The position numbers were made by a program, and so were the translations under genes. The notes under the pieces are model-generated. The model did not search any database and was not told where the DNA came from. It saw nothing but the letters and a program-made list of their open reading frames with translations. This document shows positions 7,996 through 17,127 of a stretch of 64,000 bases of DNA, one piece after another (positions within the stretch are counted from its first letter, which is position 1; every line of letters begins with the position of its first letter). The DNA is from JAIBJN01 sp963775505 (GTDB lineage Bacteria > Actinomycetota > Thermoleophilia > Gaiellales > Gaiellaceae). The DNA lies in NCBI GenBank assembly GCA_963775505.1, contig CAVZIL010000007.1, forward strand, positions 248,001-312,000. The letters run 5' to 3'.

Positions 7996-8991
7996 GTGCC
8001 TCGGCAACGAACAGCACGGCTTCCGGTGCTGGACGCTCCCGTCCGGCGCGGCGACGGCCCCCCCTCGCGATCGGGACGCGCTTTCAGAGCGCGGCTCGTT
8101 GCCGCTCTGCTCGTGCTCGTCTCGCTCGCCCTGATCACCGTCCACTTCCGCGAGTCCGACGACGGCCCGCTCCACGCGGCACAGCGCATCGGCGTCTCGG
8201 TGCTGATGCCGTTCGAGGTGGCGGGCGAGCGGGTCGCCCGGCCGTTCCGCGACGCGTGGGGCTGGGCGTCCGACCTCCTGGGCGCGAAGGACGAGAACGA
8301 GGAGCTGCGCACGGAGAACGAGGAGCTGCGGGCCGAGCTGATCGAGGCGCGGACCGCGGCGCAGGAGTTCGCGGTCGAGAGCCGGATCAGCGACTACGTC
8401 AGCGGGCCGAGGTTTCCCGCCGACTTCGACCCGATCGTCGCGCGCATCATCGGCCGTCCACCGACGCCTTACCAGCAGGAGGTGATCGTCTCGGCGGGAT
8501 CGGGCGACGGGATCAGGCGGAACGCCCCGGTCGTCTCGCCGGACGGCAACCTGGTCGGCCAGGTCACCGACCTGACCGACTCGACGGCCAGGATCACCCT
8601 GATCACGGACCAGTCGAGCTCAGTCTCGGCGGTCGTGCTCGAAACCGAGGCTTCGGGCGTCGTCAAGCACGGGGCCAGCTCGTCCTCGCTCATCCTCGAC
8701 CGGGTCGAGAAGGACGAGATGGCCTCAGCGGGCAACACCGTCATCACGGCGGGGTGGACGACGGAGCGGTTCGAGTCCCTCTTCCCGCGCGGCATCCCGA
8801 TCGGCACCGTCGAGTCCGTCGGCCAGCAGGACGTCGACCTCTTCAAGCGGATCCAGATCGCCCCGCTCGCCGATTTCGACGCCCTCTCCGCGATCATCGT
8901 CCTGATCGAGAGGCCACAGCCCGCAGAGCCGGCGCGGCCGGCGACCGAGAGCCCCAGGAGGCGAGCGCAGGAGAACGAGAGCCGGCCGTGA
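7996..8991 (+). CDS. mreC: Rod shape-determining protein MreC
   Basis: Periplasm-facing scaffold linking MreB/MreD to PBP2. The 331 residues comprise a basic cytoplasmic N-terminus, one transmembrane helix (LVAALLVLVSLALITV), a coiled coil with a repeated ENEELR heptad near residues 95-112, and two beta domains typical of MreC (VIVSAGSGDGI, VAGWTT-like VITAGWTTERF). The tail is Pro/Glu/Arg-rich. It starts at GTG 7996. TAGACT at 7979-7984 may be an internal promoter. The end overlaps mreD by GTGA. Confidence 0.93.
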   Translation: MPRQRTARLPVLDAPVRRGDGPPSRSGRAFRARLVAALLVLVSLALITVHFRESDDGPLHAAQRIGVSVLMPFEVAGERVARPFRDAWGWASDLLGAKDENEELRTENEELRAELIEARTAAQEFAVESRISDYVSGPRFPADFDPIVARIIGRPPTPYQQEVIVSAGSGDGIRRNAPVVSPDGNLVGQVTDLTDSTARITLITDQSSSVSAVVLETEASGVVKHGASSSSLILDRVEKDEMASAGNTVITAGWTTERFESLFPRGIPIGTVESVGQQDVDLFKRIQIAPLADFDALSAIIVLIERPQPAEPARPATESPRRRAQENESRP

Positions 8992-9509
8992 CGGGCATCG
9001 ACGCACTCAAGGCGGCAGGCCTCGTCCTGCTGGCCGCGATCGTCCAGGTGTCGCTCGCCGAGTGGATCGAGATCGGCGAGGCCCATCCCGACGTCGTCCT
9101 CGTCACCCTCGTGGCGGTCTCGCTCCTCCGCGGCCCGACCTATGGCGCGATCCTCGGCTTCCTCGCGGGCCTCGTCCTCGACACGGCCTCGTTCGGGACG
9201 TTCGGCCTCACCTCGCTCCTGCTGACGGTGATCGGCTACTGGACCGGGCGTTTCGGCGAGGCGACGACGCGTGCCTCCGCGCACCCGCTGCTCATCGCCG
9301 TGGCGCTGGCGTCGGCCGGCTACACGCTCGGCTCGGCGGTGCTCCACTTCATGCTGGGGCTCTCGATTCCGGCCTCCCAGCTCTTTCTCGCGGTGCTGCT
9401 GCCCGGGCTGGCGTTCAACCTCATCCTCGCCTACCCGCTCTACTCACTCTGCGCGAGGGTCCTGCCGCCCCGCCTCGTCGTCCGCCGGGAGGTGAAGCCC
9501 GCTGTCTAG
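8988..9509 (+). CDS. mreD: Rod shape-determining protein MreD
   Basis: Integral membrane component of the elongasome. The 173-residue protein is hydrophobic throughout with about five predicted helices, and carries the family-typical GPTYGAILGFLAGLVLDT segment. The GTG at 8988 overlaps the mreC stop. Its 3' end contains the GGGAGGTGA sequence (9487-9495) that appears to be the ribosome binding site of the next gene. Confidence 0.9.
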   Translation: MTGIDALKAAGLVLLAAIVQVSLAEWIEIGEAHPDVVLVTLVAVSLLRGPTYGAILGFLAGLVLDTASFGTFGLTSLLLTVIGYWTGRFGEATTRASAHPLLIAVALASAGYTLGSAVLHFMLGLSIPASQLFLAVLLPGLAFNLILAYPLYSLCARVLPPRLVVRREVKPAV

Positions 9510-11487
9510 CGCCGTCGACGAGCCCCGGACGCGATCGGGCTTTCTCCCGCCCGACCCCCGCGTCGAGGAGCCGTACCGCTTCAACCCGCAGATGGCGTTG
9601 CGGGTCGCGATCCTCGGCGTGCTCGCCGTGGTCGTCTTCTGCGCCCTCTTCTTCCGTCTCTGGGCGCTGCAGGTCATCTCGGGCGAGCGGTACCTGGAGA
9701 ACGCGAACAACAACCAGATCCGCAGCTTCGGCGTCCTCGCCCCGCGCGGCTCGATCGTCGACCGCGACGGCGACGTGCTCGTCTCCAACAAGGCGGGGAC
9801 GCTCGTGCAGATCTGGCCGGCGGCGATCGAGAACGTCCCGGTCGCCGAGCGCGAGCGGATGCTGCGCCGTCTCTCGAGGCTGCTCGGCCTGAAGGTGACG
9901 GCGGTCCAGGAAAAGGTGGGGGAGAGCCTGGAGAGCGACCCGCTCACCCCGGTCACGATCGACACGACGGTGGACGAGTTCAAGACCGCCTACCTGATGG
10001 AGCACCAGAGCGAGTTCCCGGGCGTGCAGATCACGGAGACGTACCTGCGAAACTACGAGCAGGGCGCCCTGGCCGCGCAGATCCTCGGCTACGTCAGCGA
10101 GATCGACCGCGAGCAGCTCGAGGCCAGGGCCGACGAGGGCTACAGGGCCGGCGACCGCATCGGGCAGACCGGGATCGAGGCGGCCTACGACACCTATCTC
10201 CGAGGCGTGCGCGGCGAGGGGCGCGTCCTCGTCGACGCGCTCGGGCGGATCACGAGCGAGCGCGAGTTCAGCCAGCTGCCGGAGGCCGGCGACAACGTCC
10301 GGCTGACGGTCGACGTCGACCTTCAGCGGGCGGCCGAGGAGGCGCTCGCGTACGGAGTCCGGCTGGCCCACGACCAGGACGAGTGGGCCGCGAACGGTGG
10401 CGCGCTCGTCGCCATGGACGTCAACTCCGGCGAGATCCTCGCCCTGGCCTCCAATCCGACATTCGACCCCGACATCTACGTGGGCAGGGTCGAGGAGCGA
10501 GACCTCGAGCGCCTCGCCGCCAGGAGCGCGAACCTGCCGACGATGAACCGCGCCGTCGCGGGCGGGTACCCGCCGGGCTCGACCTTCAAGCCGTTCGTCG
10601 CGCTCGCCGCCCTGGAGACGGGCCTCCTCCGCCCCGACGAGTTGATCCAGTGCACCGGCGAGGAGGAGATCGACGGCCAGCTCTTCTCCAACTGGGACCC
10701 GTTCAAGAACGAGCCCATGACCGTCTCGACCGCGCTCGCCAACTCGTGTGACACCTTCTTCTACCAGGTGGCATTGCGCTTCTACGAGCGCAAGGACTCG
10801 CCTCTCCAGCGCTGGTCGCGGAGCATGGGCTTCGGCTCCGGCACCGGCATCGACGTCGGCCCGGAGGCGGCGGGGCTCGTGCCCACGCCCGCCTGGCGGC
10901 GGAAGACGTTCAAGACGGAGATCGACAAGCTCTGGACGAGCGGCGACTCCGTCCAGCTCTCGATCGGCCAGGGCGACCTCCTGGTCAGCCCCCTGCAGAT
11001 GACGCGGGCGTACGCGATGATCGCCAACGGCGGGAAGCTCGTCGAGCCGCAGCTCGTCAAGAGCGTCGAGGAGCCGCGGGCCGAGGGCGAGCCGCCGGTC
11101 GTGCTCCGGCCCTACACGCCGAAGCCCCCAGTCGAGATCGGCCTCGACCCCAACGCGGTGCAGGTCGTCCAGGAGGCGCTCTACGACGCGACGCACGCGA
11201 GCTACGGCACTTCCCAGCACGTGTTCGGAAGCTTCCCGGTCGAGATCGCCGGCAAGACCGGCACCGCCGAGAAGTTCGTCAAGCTCCCCGGCTTCGCAGG
11301 TCTCCGCGACCAGTCGTGGTGGTGCGGTTACGGCCCGTACAGGAAGCCCGAGCTCGCGGTCTGCGCGCTGATCGAGAACGGCGGCCACGGCGGCACGGCC
11401 GCGGCGCCGGTCGCGCTCAAGGTGTTCGAGAAGTACTTCAACGTCAAGCCCGGCAGCTACTCAGCCGTGATCCAGCAGAGCGACTGA
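9502..11487 (+). CDS. mrdA: Penicillin-binding protein 2 (elongasome transpeptidase), probable CTG start
   Basis: Class B PBP that cross-links peptidoglycan in rod elongation, paired with RodA. It has one N-terminal helix, a dimerisation domain (RGSIVDRDGDVLVSNKAG), and a transpeptidase domain with the nucleophile motif STFK (serine codon at 10579) and a KTGTAEKF motif. The first ATG is at 9592, but the frame is open upstream and encodes a plausible N-terminus (GFLPPDPRVEEPYRFNP). A perfect Shine-Dalgarno, GGGAGGTGA at 9487-9495, lies at the right distance from CTG 9502, so I place the start there (661 residues, against 631 from the ATG). It overlaps mreD by 8 nt. The identity is firm; the start is an inference. 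Confidence 0.9.
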   Translation: MSSAVDEPRTRSGFLPPDPRVEEPYRFNPQMALRVAILGVLAVVVFCALFFRLWALQVISGERYLENANNNQIRSFGVLAPRGSIVDRDGDVLVSNKAGTLVQIWPAAIENVPVAERERMLRRLSRLLGLKVTAVQEKVGESLESDPLTPVTIDTTVDEFKTAYLMEHQSEFPGVQITETYLRNYEQGALAAQILGYVSEIDREQLEARADEGYRAGDRIGQTGIEAAYDTYLRGVRGEGRVLVDALGRITSEREFSQLPEAGDNVRLTVDVDLQRAAEEALAYGVRLAHDQDEWAANGGALVAMDVNSGEILALASNPTFDPDIYVGRVEERDLERLAARSANLPTMNRAVAGGYPPGSTFKPFVALAALETGLLRPDELIQCTGEEEIDGQLFSNWDPFKNEPMTVSTALANSCDTFFYQVALRFYERKDSPLQRWSRSMGFGSGTGIDVGPEAAGLVPTPAWRRKTFKTEIDKLWTSGDSVQLSIGQGDLLVSPLQMTRAYAMIANGGKLVEPQLVKSVEEPRAEGEPPVVLRPYTPKPPVEIGLDPNAVQVVQEALYDATHASYGTSQHVFGSFPVEIAGKTGTAEKFVKLPGFAGLRDQSWWCGYGPYRKPELAVCALIENGGHGGTAAAPVALKVFEKYFNVKPGSYSAVIQQSD

Positions 11488-11504
11488 GGGCAGCAGGCAA
11501 CTTC

Positions 11505-12689
11505 ATGGCAACCCCGATCACCCGAGTCCAGCAGCCGACCCGCTTCCAGGCCGCCGCCTGGGAGCTCGGCGCGTTCCTGCGCCATGTCGACTACCTGCTC
11601 CTCCTGGCCACCGGGGGGCTGCTCGCCTACGGGCTCTGGGTGCTCGAGGCGGTGACGCGGAACGACGTCCCCGGCGACCCGGGCTACTACGTCTTTCGCC
11701 AGATCATCTACGTCGTCGGGGGAGTCGTGCTCCTCGCGGCGGCGGCGGTCATCGACCCGCACGCGTACCGGCGCGTGCGCTGGCCGCTCTACGGGGCCTG
11801 CCTCGTCCTGCTCCTGGCGGTGCTCGTCTTTGCCGACGAGGTGCGCGGGTCGAAGCGCTGGATCCAGATCGGCTTCTTCAACTTCCAGCCCTCCGAGCTC
11901 GGCAAGATCGCCCTGGTCATCGTGCTTGCGGGGTTCATCGCCGAGCGCCGGCAGCGGCTCGCCGAGTGGCGCACGACGCTCGGGGTCATCGGTCTCGCCG
12001 CTCCGCTCATGGCCCTCGTCTTCAAGGAGCCGGACTTCGGGACGACGCTGATCTACGCGGCGATCGTCATCGGCGCCCTCTTCTTCGGGGGCACGCCCTG
12101 GCGGCACCTGGCCGTGCTGGCCGTCGCCGCCGGGCTGGTGGCCGGAGCGCTTCTCTGGTTCCTGCCCTCGGCCGGGCTCGACGTGCTGGAGCCATACCAG
12201 CGCGAGCGCCTCGTCGGCTTCGTCGATCCGGACGTCGACCCGAGCGGCTCCACGTACAACGTCAACCAGTCGATCACCGCCGTCGGCTCGGGCGGCTTCG
12301 ACGGCCGCGGCGAGGCCAACGCCACGCAGACGAAGTTCAACTACTTGCCGGAGCACTCGACGGACTTCATCTTCTCGTCGCTCGCGGAGCAGCGCGGGTT
12401 CATCGGGGCCTCGATCCTGCTCCTCCTCTACGCGGTCGTCATCTGGCGCGGCACGAAGATCGTGGCGGTGGCGAGGGACCTCTACTCGGCGATCCTCGCC
12501 GGGACGATCGTCTTCGCACTACTCATCCAGCTCTTCATCAACGTGGGCATGACGATCGGGATCGCGCCCGTCACGGGCATCCCCCTGCCGCTGATCTCGT
12601 ACGGAGGCAGCTCGCTCCTGACCACCCTCTTCCTCGTCGGGATGCTCGAGGCCGTCCACATCCGCGGTCGCTTGGCCGGCGCACGATAG
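11505..12689 (+). CDS. rodA: Peptidoglycan glycosyltransferase RodA
   Basis: SEDS-family polymerase that builds glycan strands with PBP2. The 394-residue polytopic protein has about ten helices and SEDS landmarks: KRWIQIGFFNFQPSELGK, KEPDFGTTL, the large extracellular loop ending in LPEHSTDFIFSSLAEQRGF, and PVTGIPLPLISYGGSSLL near the end. ATG 11505 follows the PBP2 stop by 17 nt. It closes the elongasome operon. Confidence 0.96.
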   Translation: MATPITRVQQPTRFQAAAWELGAFLRHVDYLLLLATGGLLAYGLWVLEAVTRNDVPGDPGYYVFRQIIYVVGGVVLLAAAAVIDPHAYRRVRWPLYGACLVLLLAVLVFADEVRGSKRWIQIGFFNFQPSELGKIALVIVLAGFIAERRQRLAEWRTTLGVIGLAAPLMALVFKEPDFGTTLIYAAIVIGALFFGGTPWRHLAVLAVAAGLVAGALLWFLPSAGLDVLEPYQRERLVGFVDPDVDPSGSTYNVNQSITAVGSGGFDGRGEANATQTKFNYLPEHSTDFIFSSLAEQRGFIGASILLLLYAVVIWRGTKIVAVARDLYSAILAGTIVFALLIQLFINVGMTIGIAPVTGIPLPLISYGGSSLLTTLFLVGMLEAVHIRGRLAGAR

Positions 12690-12702
12690 GCTCGAGGCGC
12701 GA

Positions 12703-13552
12703 GTGCCCAAGCTTCCGCTCAGCCCGACCTCGGTCTGGGGCGTCGTCAAGGAGATCCGCGCCTCGGACAAGGACCTGCGCCCACTGCTCGTCGGCGGAGC
12801 GCCGGAGCAGGCGGCGGCGATCCACGCCGCCCTGGCCGACGGAGCCGATCCCGGGGCCCTGCGCGACCTCGGAGGCGAGAGGCCGTCGGCATACGACCTC
12901 GAAGGGGCCAGCGTGCTCGTCTGGGCCGTCGCCGGCCCGTCTCCGAGCGAGGAGGACGAGAAGACCTTCGAGCTCGCCGCGCAGGAAGCGGGTGGGGGTC
13001 GTGTGCGTGCTCTTCGGAGCGCCGAACGGCGAGCTGCCGAGCGTCCCCTACGTCCTCGACACCGACCTCGTGCCGGCCCGGTCCGGCGAGCCGCTCCCGG
13101 TCGAGAAGATCGCCGAGCGCATCGCCGACCGCGCGGGCGAGACGGCCCACCTCCTCGCCGCGCGGATTCCCGCGCTTCGGCCCCCCGTCGTCGACGGGAT
13201 CGTCAAGCACTTCGCGCTCCAGAACGGCGTCCTCGGGGTGGCCATCTTCATCCCCGGCGCGGACTTTCCGGTGCTGACGCTGAACCAGATCAGGATGGTG
13301 CTCCGCATCGCCGCCGCGCACGGCGAGGAGCTCGACCGGGAGCGCGCGTTCGAGATCCTCTCCGTCGTCGCCGCCGGCCTTGGCTTCCGTACGGTCGCCC
13401 GTCACCTCGTCGGGGCCGTGCCGGGCCTCGGCTGGGCGGTCAAGGGCGGCGTGGCCTACGGCGCCACGCTCGCGGTCGGAGAAGCGGCGGCCGCGTACTT
13501 TGCTGCGGGCGGCACGAGGATGATCGAGCGGTCCGTCCGGTCCCGGTCCTAG
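12703..13552 (+). CDS. DUF697-like hydrophobic protein (frame break)
   Basis: About 280 residues once a break is bridged. The N-terminal part starts at GTG 12703 (PKLPLSPTSVWGVVKEIRAS) and looks like a regulatory helix region. The C-terminal half has the DUF697 / YcjF-type sequence NGVLGVAIFIPGADFPVLT, then VVAAGLGFRTVAR and VPGLGWAVKGGVAYGATLA, forming amphipathic or membrane-inserted helices. The frame changes at a five-G run at 12994-12998; removing one G joins the two parts, so sequence error is likely. The role is unknown; relatives accompany small GTPases. TAGGCT at 12687 may be a promoter. Confidence 0.6.
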
Positions 13553-13563
13553 CCTTCCCGCGC

Positions 13564-13758
13564 ATGGAGAGGGAAGAACGCCACGAGGCGCTCCTGATCG
13601 AGGAGGCCGACGCCTGGTTCGAGTACCTCGAGGCGACCCAGGCGGAGGCCGCGACCGGCCGCTACGACGAGGTCGAGCCGTGGGCCTGGGCCCGGCTCAA
13701 CCAACGTCTGCGAGCCGTGGAGCGGAAGCGAACAGGCCTACGCCCGGCGGCGGCTTAG
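13564..13758 (+). CDS. 64-residue acidic hypothetical protein
   Basis: Starts at ATG 13564 and encodes 64 residues beginning MEREERHEALLIEEADAWF, with a helical, charged composition and a basic end (RAVERKRTGLRP). No transmembrane segment. The start lies 11 nt after the DUF697-like stop, suggesting co-transcription. Its function is unknown. Confidence 0.55.
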   Translation: MEREERHEALLIEEADAWFEYLEATQAEAATGRYDEVEPWAWARLNQRLRAVERKRTGLRPAAA

Positions 13759-14088
13759 AGATGCCCGACCGGCACTACCTGCACTCGCGGATGACGCCTG
13801 CGACGCTGCGCCGGATCATCACGCTCGCCCTTACCCGTACTTGTCAGTACGGGCTGCGGGCGATCGTGGCGCCCGGCTTGGTCGCAGACGCCCCCGTCGA
13901 GCGCATGCAGCACCGGCCGGACATCAGCGCGCTGCTAGTCTTGAGGGAGATGCGCACGGACCAGCCAGCCCTCTGGGCAGACGAGCTCCGGCGCGGAAAT
14001 CACATGAGATTTGTGGCAGACACCCTGCGGCTCGGCGAGCGCCCGATCGGCGCCGAGCGCGGCGTGCGCCCGAAAGGAGTCCATCAAC
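13759..14088 (+). other. 330-nt intergenic/leader region upstream of RNase E/G
   Basis: No gene that I can support lies here. The region has a hairpin at 13834-13853 (CCCGTACT, loop TGTC, AGTACGGG) and a -10-like TAGTCT at 13936-13941, which would give a 5' leader of about 140 nt for the RNase gene. AAAGGAG at 14073-14079 is the ribosome binding site for GTG 14089. An open frame from ATG 13761 runs through the region but has no recognisable features and enters rne out of frame. RNase E leaders are known elsewhere to mediate autoregulation; whether that applies here is an inference. Confidence 0.4.
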
Positions 14089-16342
14089 GTGACCTGGTTT
14101 CGCTGGAAGAAGCGCAGGGAGGAGGCGCCCACCGAGGCGGCCGCTCCCCAGGCGCTCGAGCGAGAAGAGCCGGCCCGGCAAGACACCGCTGAGGCCGAGC
14201 GAAAGCCGGCGCGCCGCCGCCGCGGGAGCCGCGGCGGGCGCGGGCGCAAGAAGAAGACCGAGACGGCCGTCGTCGAGGCGGAGGCGCAGGTCGCGCCGCC
14301 GGCAAAGGCGAAGCGGGCCGCCAAGCCGAAGAAGCGGGCCGCGACCGCGAAGGCGGCGGAGGGGCCGAAGCGCGAGCGGAGGCGGGCACCTGCCCGCAAG
14401 CAGGCGCCCCGCGTCGTCGCGCCCGACGTTGCCAAGGAGATCTTCGTCTCGGTCGAGGTTCTCGAGCAGACGGTTGCGGTGCTCGAAGACGGCAAGGTCG
14501 CCGAGGTCTACCTCGAGCGTCCGTCGCACCGCTCGATCGCGGGCAACATCTACAAGGGAGTCGTCGACAACGTCCTCCCCGGGATGGAGGCCTCGTTCGT
14601 CGACATCGGCCTCGGCCGGAACGGCTTTCTCTACGTGGACGAGATCGTCGTGCCCGAGCTCGAGGGGAAGCGACACGGCAAGCGCATCCAGGAGCTCATC
14701 TCCCGCGGCCAGGAGGTGCTCGTCCAGGCCGTGAAGGACCCGATGGGGACGAAGGGCGCCCGCCTGACGACGGAGATCTCCCTCCCGGGCCGCTTCCTCG
14801 TCTACACGCCCTACGGCGACGGGATCGGCGTCTCGCGTCGGCTCGACGACGACGAGCGCGAACGCCTCAAGGCGATCTGCAAAGGCCTCGAGCTCCCCGA
14901 GGGCGGGCTGATCGTCCGCACGGCCGCCGAGGGCGCGTCCGAGCAGGAGCTCGCGGGAGACCTCAAGCTCCTGCTGAAGCTCTGGTCGACCATCCGCGGC
15001 CGGGCCGACCGGGCGCAGGCCCCGACGCTCGTCTACAAGGAGGCCGAGCTCCCGCTTCGCATCGTCCGGGACCTCTTCATCCGCGACTTCAAGCGCGTCG
15101 TCGTCGACCACGAGCGGACCTACCGCAAGATCGTCGCCTACCTGAAGCGCACGTCGCCGGAGCTCGCCGCGCGGGTGGAGCCGTACAAGGGCAAGGAGCC
15201 GCTGCTCGAGAAGTCGGGCGTTCTGGAGGCGGTCACCTCGACGCTGTCGCGGCGGGTCGACCTCCCCTCCGGCGGCTACCTCGTGTTCGACTACGCGGAA
15301 GCGTTCACCGTCATCGACGTCAACACCGGTCGGTTCGTCGGCGGGCGCGGGAAGTCGTCGAACGCCCGCCTCGAGGACACGATCACGAAGAACAACCTCG
15401 AGGCGGTCTCCGAGGTCGTCCGCCAGCTGCGGTTGCGCGACATCGGCGGGATCATCGTCATCGACTTCATCGACATGGCGAACCCGAAGAACCGCGAGCT
15501 GGTCGAGGGCGCGCTCGACGCGGAGCTGGCCCGCGACCGGACGAAGACGTACGTCGTCGAGATCTCGCCGCTCGGGCTAGTCGAGATGACCCGCCAGAAC
15601 GTCACCGACGGCCCGCGCGAGATCCTCACCGACAAGTGCCCGACCTGCGATGCGACCGGGGTCGTCGTCTCGGCAGAGACCCGCTCGGTCGAGGTCGAGC
15701 GGAAGCTCCGCAAGCACGTGGCCGGCTCGAAGGCCGAGGCGTTCCTCGTCGAGCTGCACTCCGACGTCGCCGCGACGCTCGCCGGCCCCGACGACCAGCG
15801 CCTCCGCGAGCTGGAGAAGGAGACGGGCAAGCGCTTCGCGTTCAAGACGAAGAAGTCGTTCCGGCTCGACCGCTTCGCCGTTCTCGCCGAGGGTAAGGCG
15901 TCCGAGATCGACGGGCTGCCGGCCAGGGACGAGCCGGCGCGCAAGCAGTCGTCCAAGCCGGCGCCAGAGGCCGTGGTGGCGCTGGACGAGACGCTTCTCG
16001 AGGGTGTCGAGATCGCCGAGGAGGCGGCCACCGATGGAGCCGAGCCTCCCGAGAAGCCCAAGAAGAAGACGCGGCGCGGCTCTCGGGGAGGTCGCGGCCG
16101 CAAGAAGAAGACGGCGGTCGTGGCCGCCGGCGTGGCGGCGCCGGCCGACGTGCGAGCCTGAGCCCGAGCCCGTCGAGGCGGTGGCGGAGGCCTCCGAGCC
16201 GAGCCCGAACGGCGACGAGCCGGTCGAGGAGAAGCCGAAGAAGAAGACCAGGCGCGGGAGCCGCGGCGGCCGCCGCCGGAAGAAGAAGCCGGCGGCCGAG
16301 GCGTCGGCCGAGCCGATTGCGACCACGGAGGACGCTGGCTAG
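14089..16342 (+). CDS. rne: Ribonuclease E/G (frame break near C-terminus)
   Basis: Endoribonuclease for mRNA decay and rRNA/tRNA processing. After a basic, low-complexity N-terminal extension of about 115 residues comes the S1-like domain (NIYKGVVDNVLPGMEASFVDIG), the DNase I-like catalytic region with the metal-binding aspartates in VIDVNTG and VIDFIDM, and the zinc-link CPTC. The uninterrupted frame ends at 16161, but skipping one base near 16140-16157 continues with EPEPEPVEAVAEASEPS and a third copy of an Arg/Gly/Lys-rich motif to the stop at 16342, so I take that as the true end. The motif RGSRGGRxRKKK occurs once at the N-terminus (about residues 45-56) and twice at the C-terminus. GTG 14089 has a good AAAGGAG. 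Confidence 0.9.
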
Positions 16343-16394
16343 ACTGTCGGTCGCAGCGGGCCCGGCCCGCTCGTTTGCTGTCTATGTACAGGCC

Positions 16395-16871
16395 ATGAGC
16401 TACGCCGTCATCTCCATCGGGAACAAGCAGTACCGCGTGCGGGAAGGCCAGCGGCTGCTCGTGGACCGCGTCCCGCACGCGGAGGGGAAGACCTTCCACC
16501 CCGACCTGGTGATGGTCGGCGGCGACGGCGACCCGAAGCTCGGCGGCGACCTCAAGGGACAGCAGGTGACCGTGAAGGTCGCCGAGCACGTCCGCGGGAA
16601 GAAGATCATCGTGGGCAAGCACCGGCGCCGCACCGGCTACAAGCGCAGGAACGGCTTCCGCGCGAGCCTCACGCGCATCGAGGTGCAGTCGATCGGCGCG
16701 CCGCGGACGCGGTCGACCGCCGCCAAGAAGGAAGCTGCTTCCGAGGCGAAGCCGGCCGCGACGAAGAAGCCGGCCGCGCGCAAGCCGGCAGCGACGCGTG
16801 CGCCTGCGGCCGACGCCGAGAAGAAGGCGCCGGCACGGCCGCGCGCGCCCAGGAAGAAGACCGAGGAGTAG
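16395..16871 (+). CDS. rplU: 50S ribosomal protein L21 with long basic tail
   Basis: The first 100 residues are a normal bL21 (YAVISIGNKQYRV, KRRNGFRASLTRIEV). They are followed by about 55 residues of Ala/Lys/Pro repeats (AAKKEAASEAKPAATKKPAA...). Typical L21 is about 103 residues, so the tail is an extension of the kind also seen in other actinobacterial ribosomal proteins. TATGTA at 16383-16388 lies six bases before the ATG and could be a leaderless -10. L27 follows after 2 nt. Confidence 0.95.
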   Translation: MSYAVISIGNKQYRVREGQRLLVDRVPHAEGKTFHPDLVMVGGDGDPKLGGDLKGQQVTVKVAEHVRGKKIIVGKHRRRTGYKRRNGFRASLTRIEVQSIGAPRTRSTAAKKEAASEAKPAATKKPAARKPAATRAPAADAEKKAPARPRAPRKKTEE

Positions 16872-16873
16872 GA

Positions 16874-17119
16874 ATGGCGCACAAGAAGGGATTGGGCTCG
16901 TCGAAGAACGGCCGCGACTCCGAGTCCAAGCGGCTCGGCGTCAAGGTCTTCGACGGCCAGGAGATCAAGGCGGGCATGATCGTCGTCCGTCAGCGCGGCA
17001 CGCGCTTCCGGCCCGGCCCGGGCACCGGCCTGGGCCGCGACCATACGATCTTCGCCACGCGCAACGGGAAGGTTGCTTTCCGGGCGGGCGGCGCGGGTCG
17101 GGTCGTCTCCGTCCTCTAG
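16874..17119 (+). CDS. rpmA: 50S ribosomal protein L27
   Basis: 81 residues, starting MAHKKGLGSSKNGRDSESKR, the conserved N-terminus that reaches toward the peptidyl transferase centre. There is no N-terminal cleavage extension of the Firmicutes type. It follows rplU by 2 nt and precedes obgE, the standard order. Confidence 0.98.
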   Translation: MAHKKGLGSSKNGRDSESKRLGVKVFDGQEIKAGMIVVRQRGTRFRPGPGTGLGRDHTIFATRNGKVAFRAGGAGRVVSVL

Positions 17120-17127
17120 AGGGCAGG

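Noticed and set aside
13761..14192. Open frame across the rne leader
   Set aside because: Starts 2 nt after the previous stop but shows no protein features and ends inside rne in another frame; more likely untranslated.
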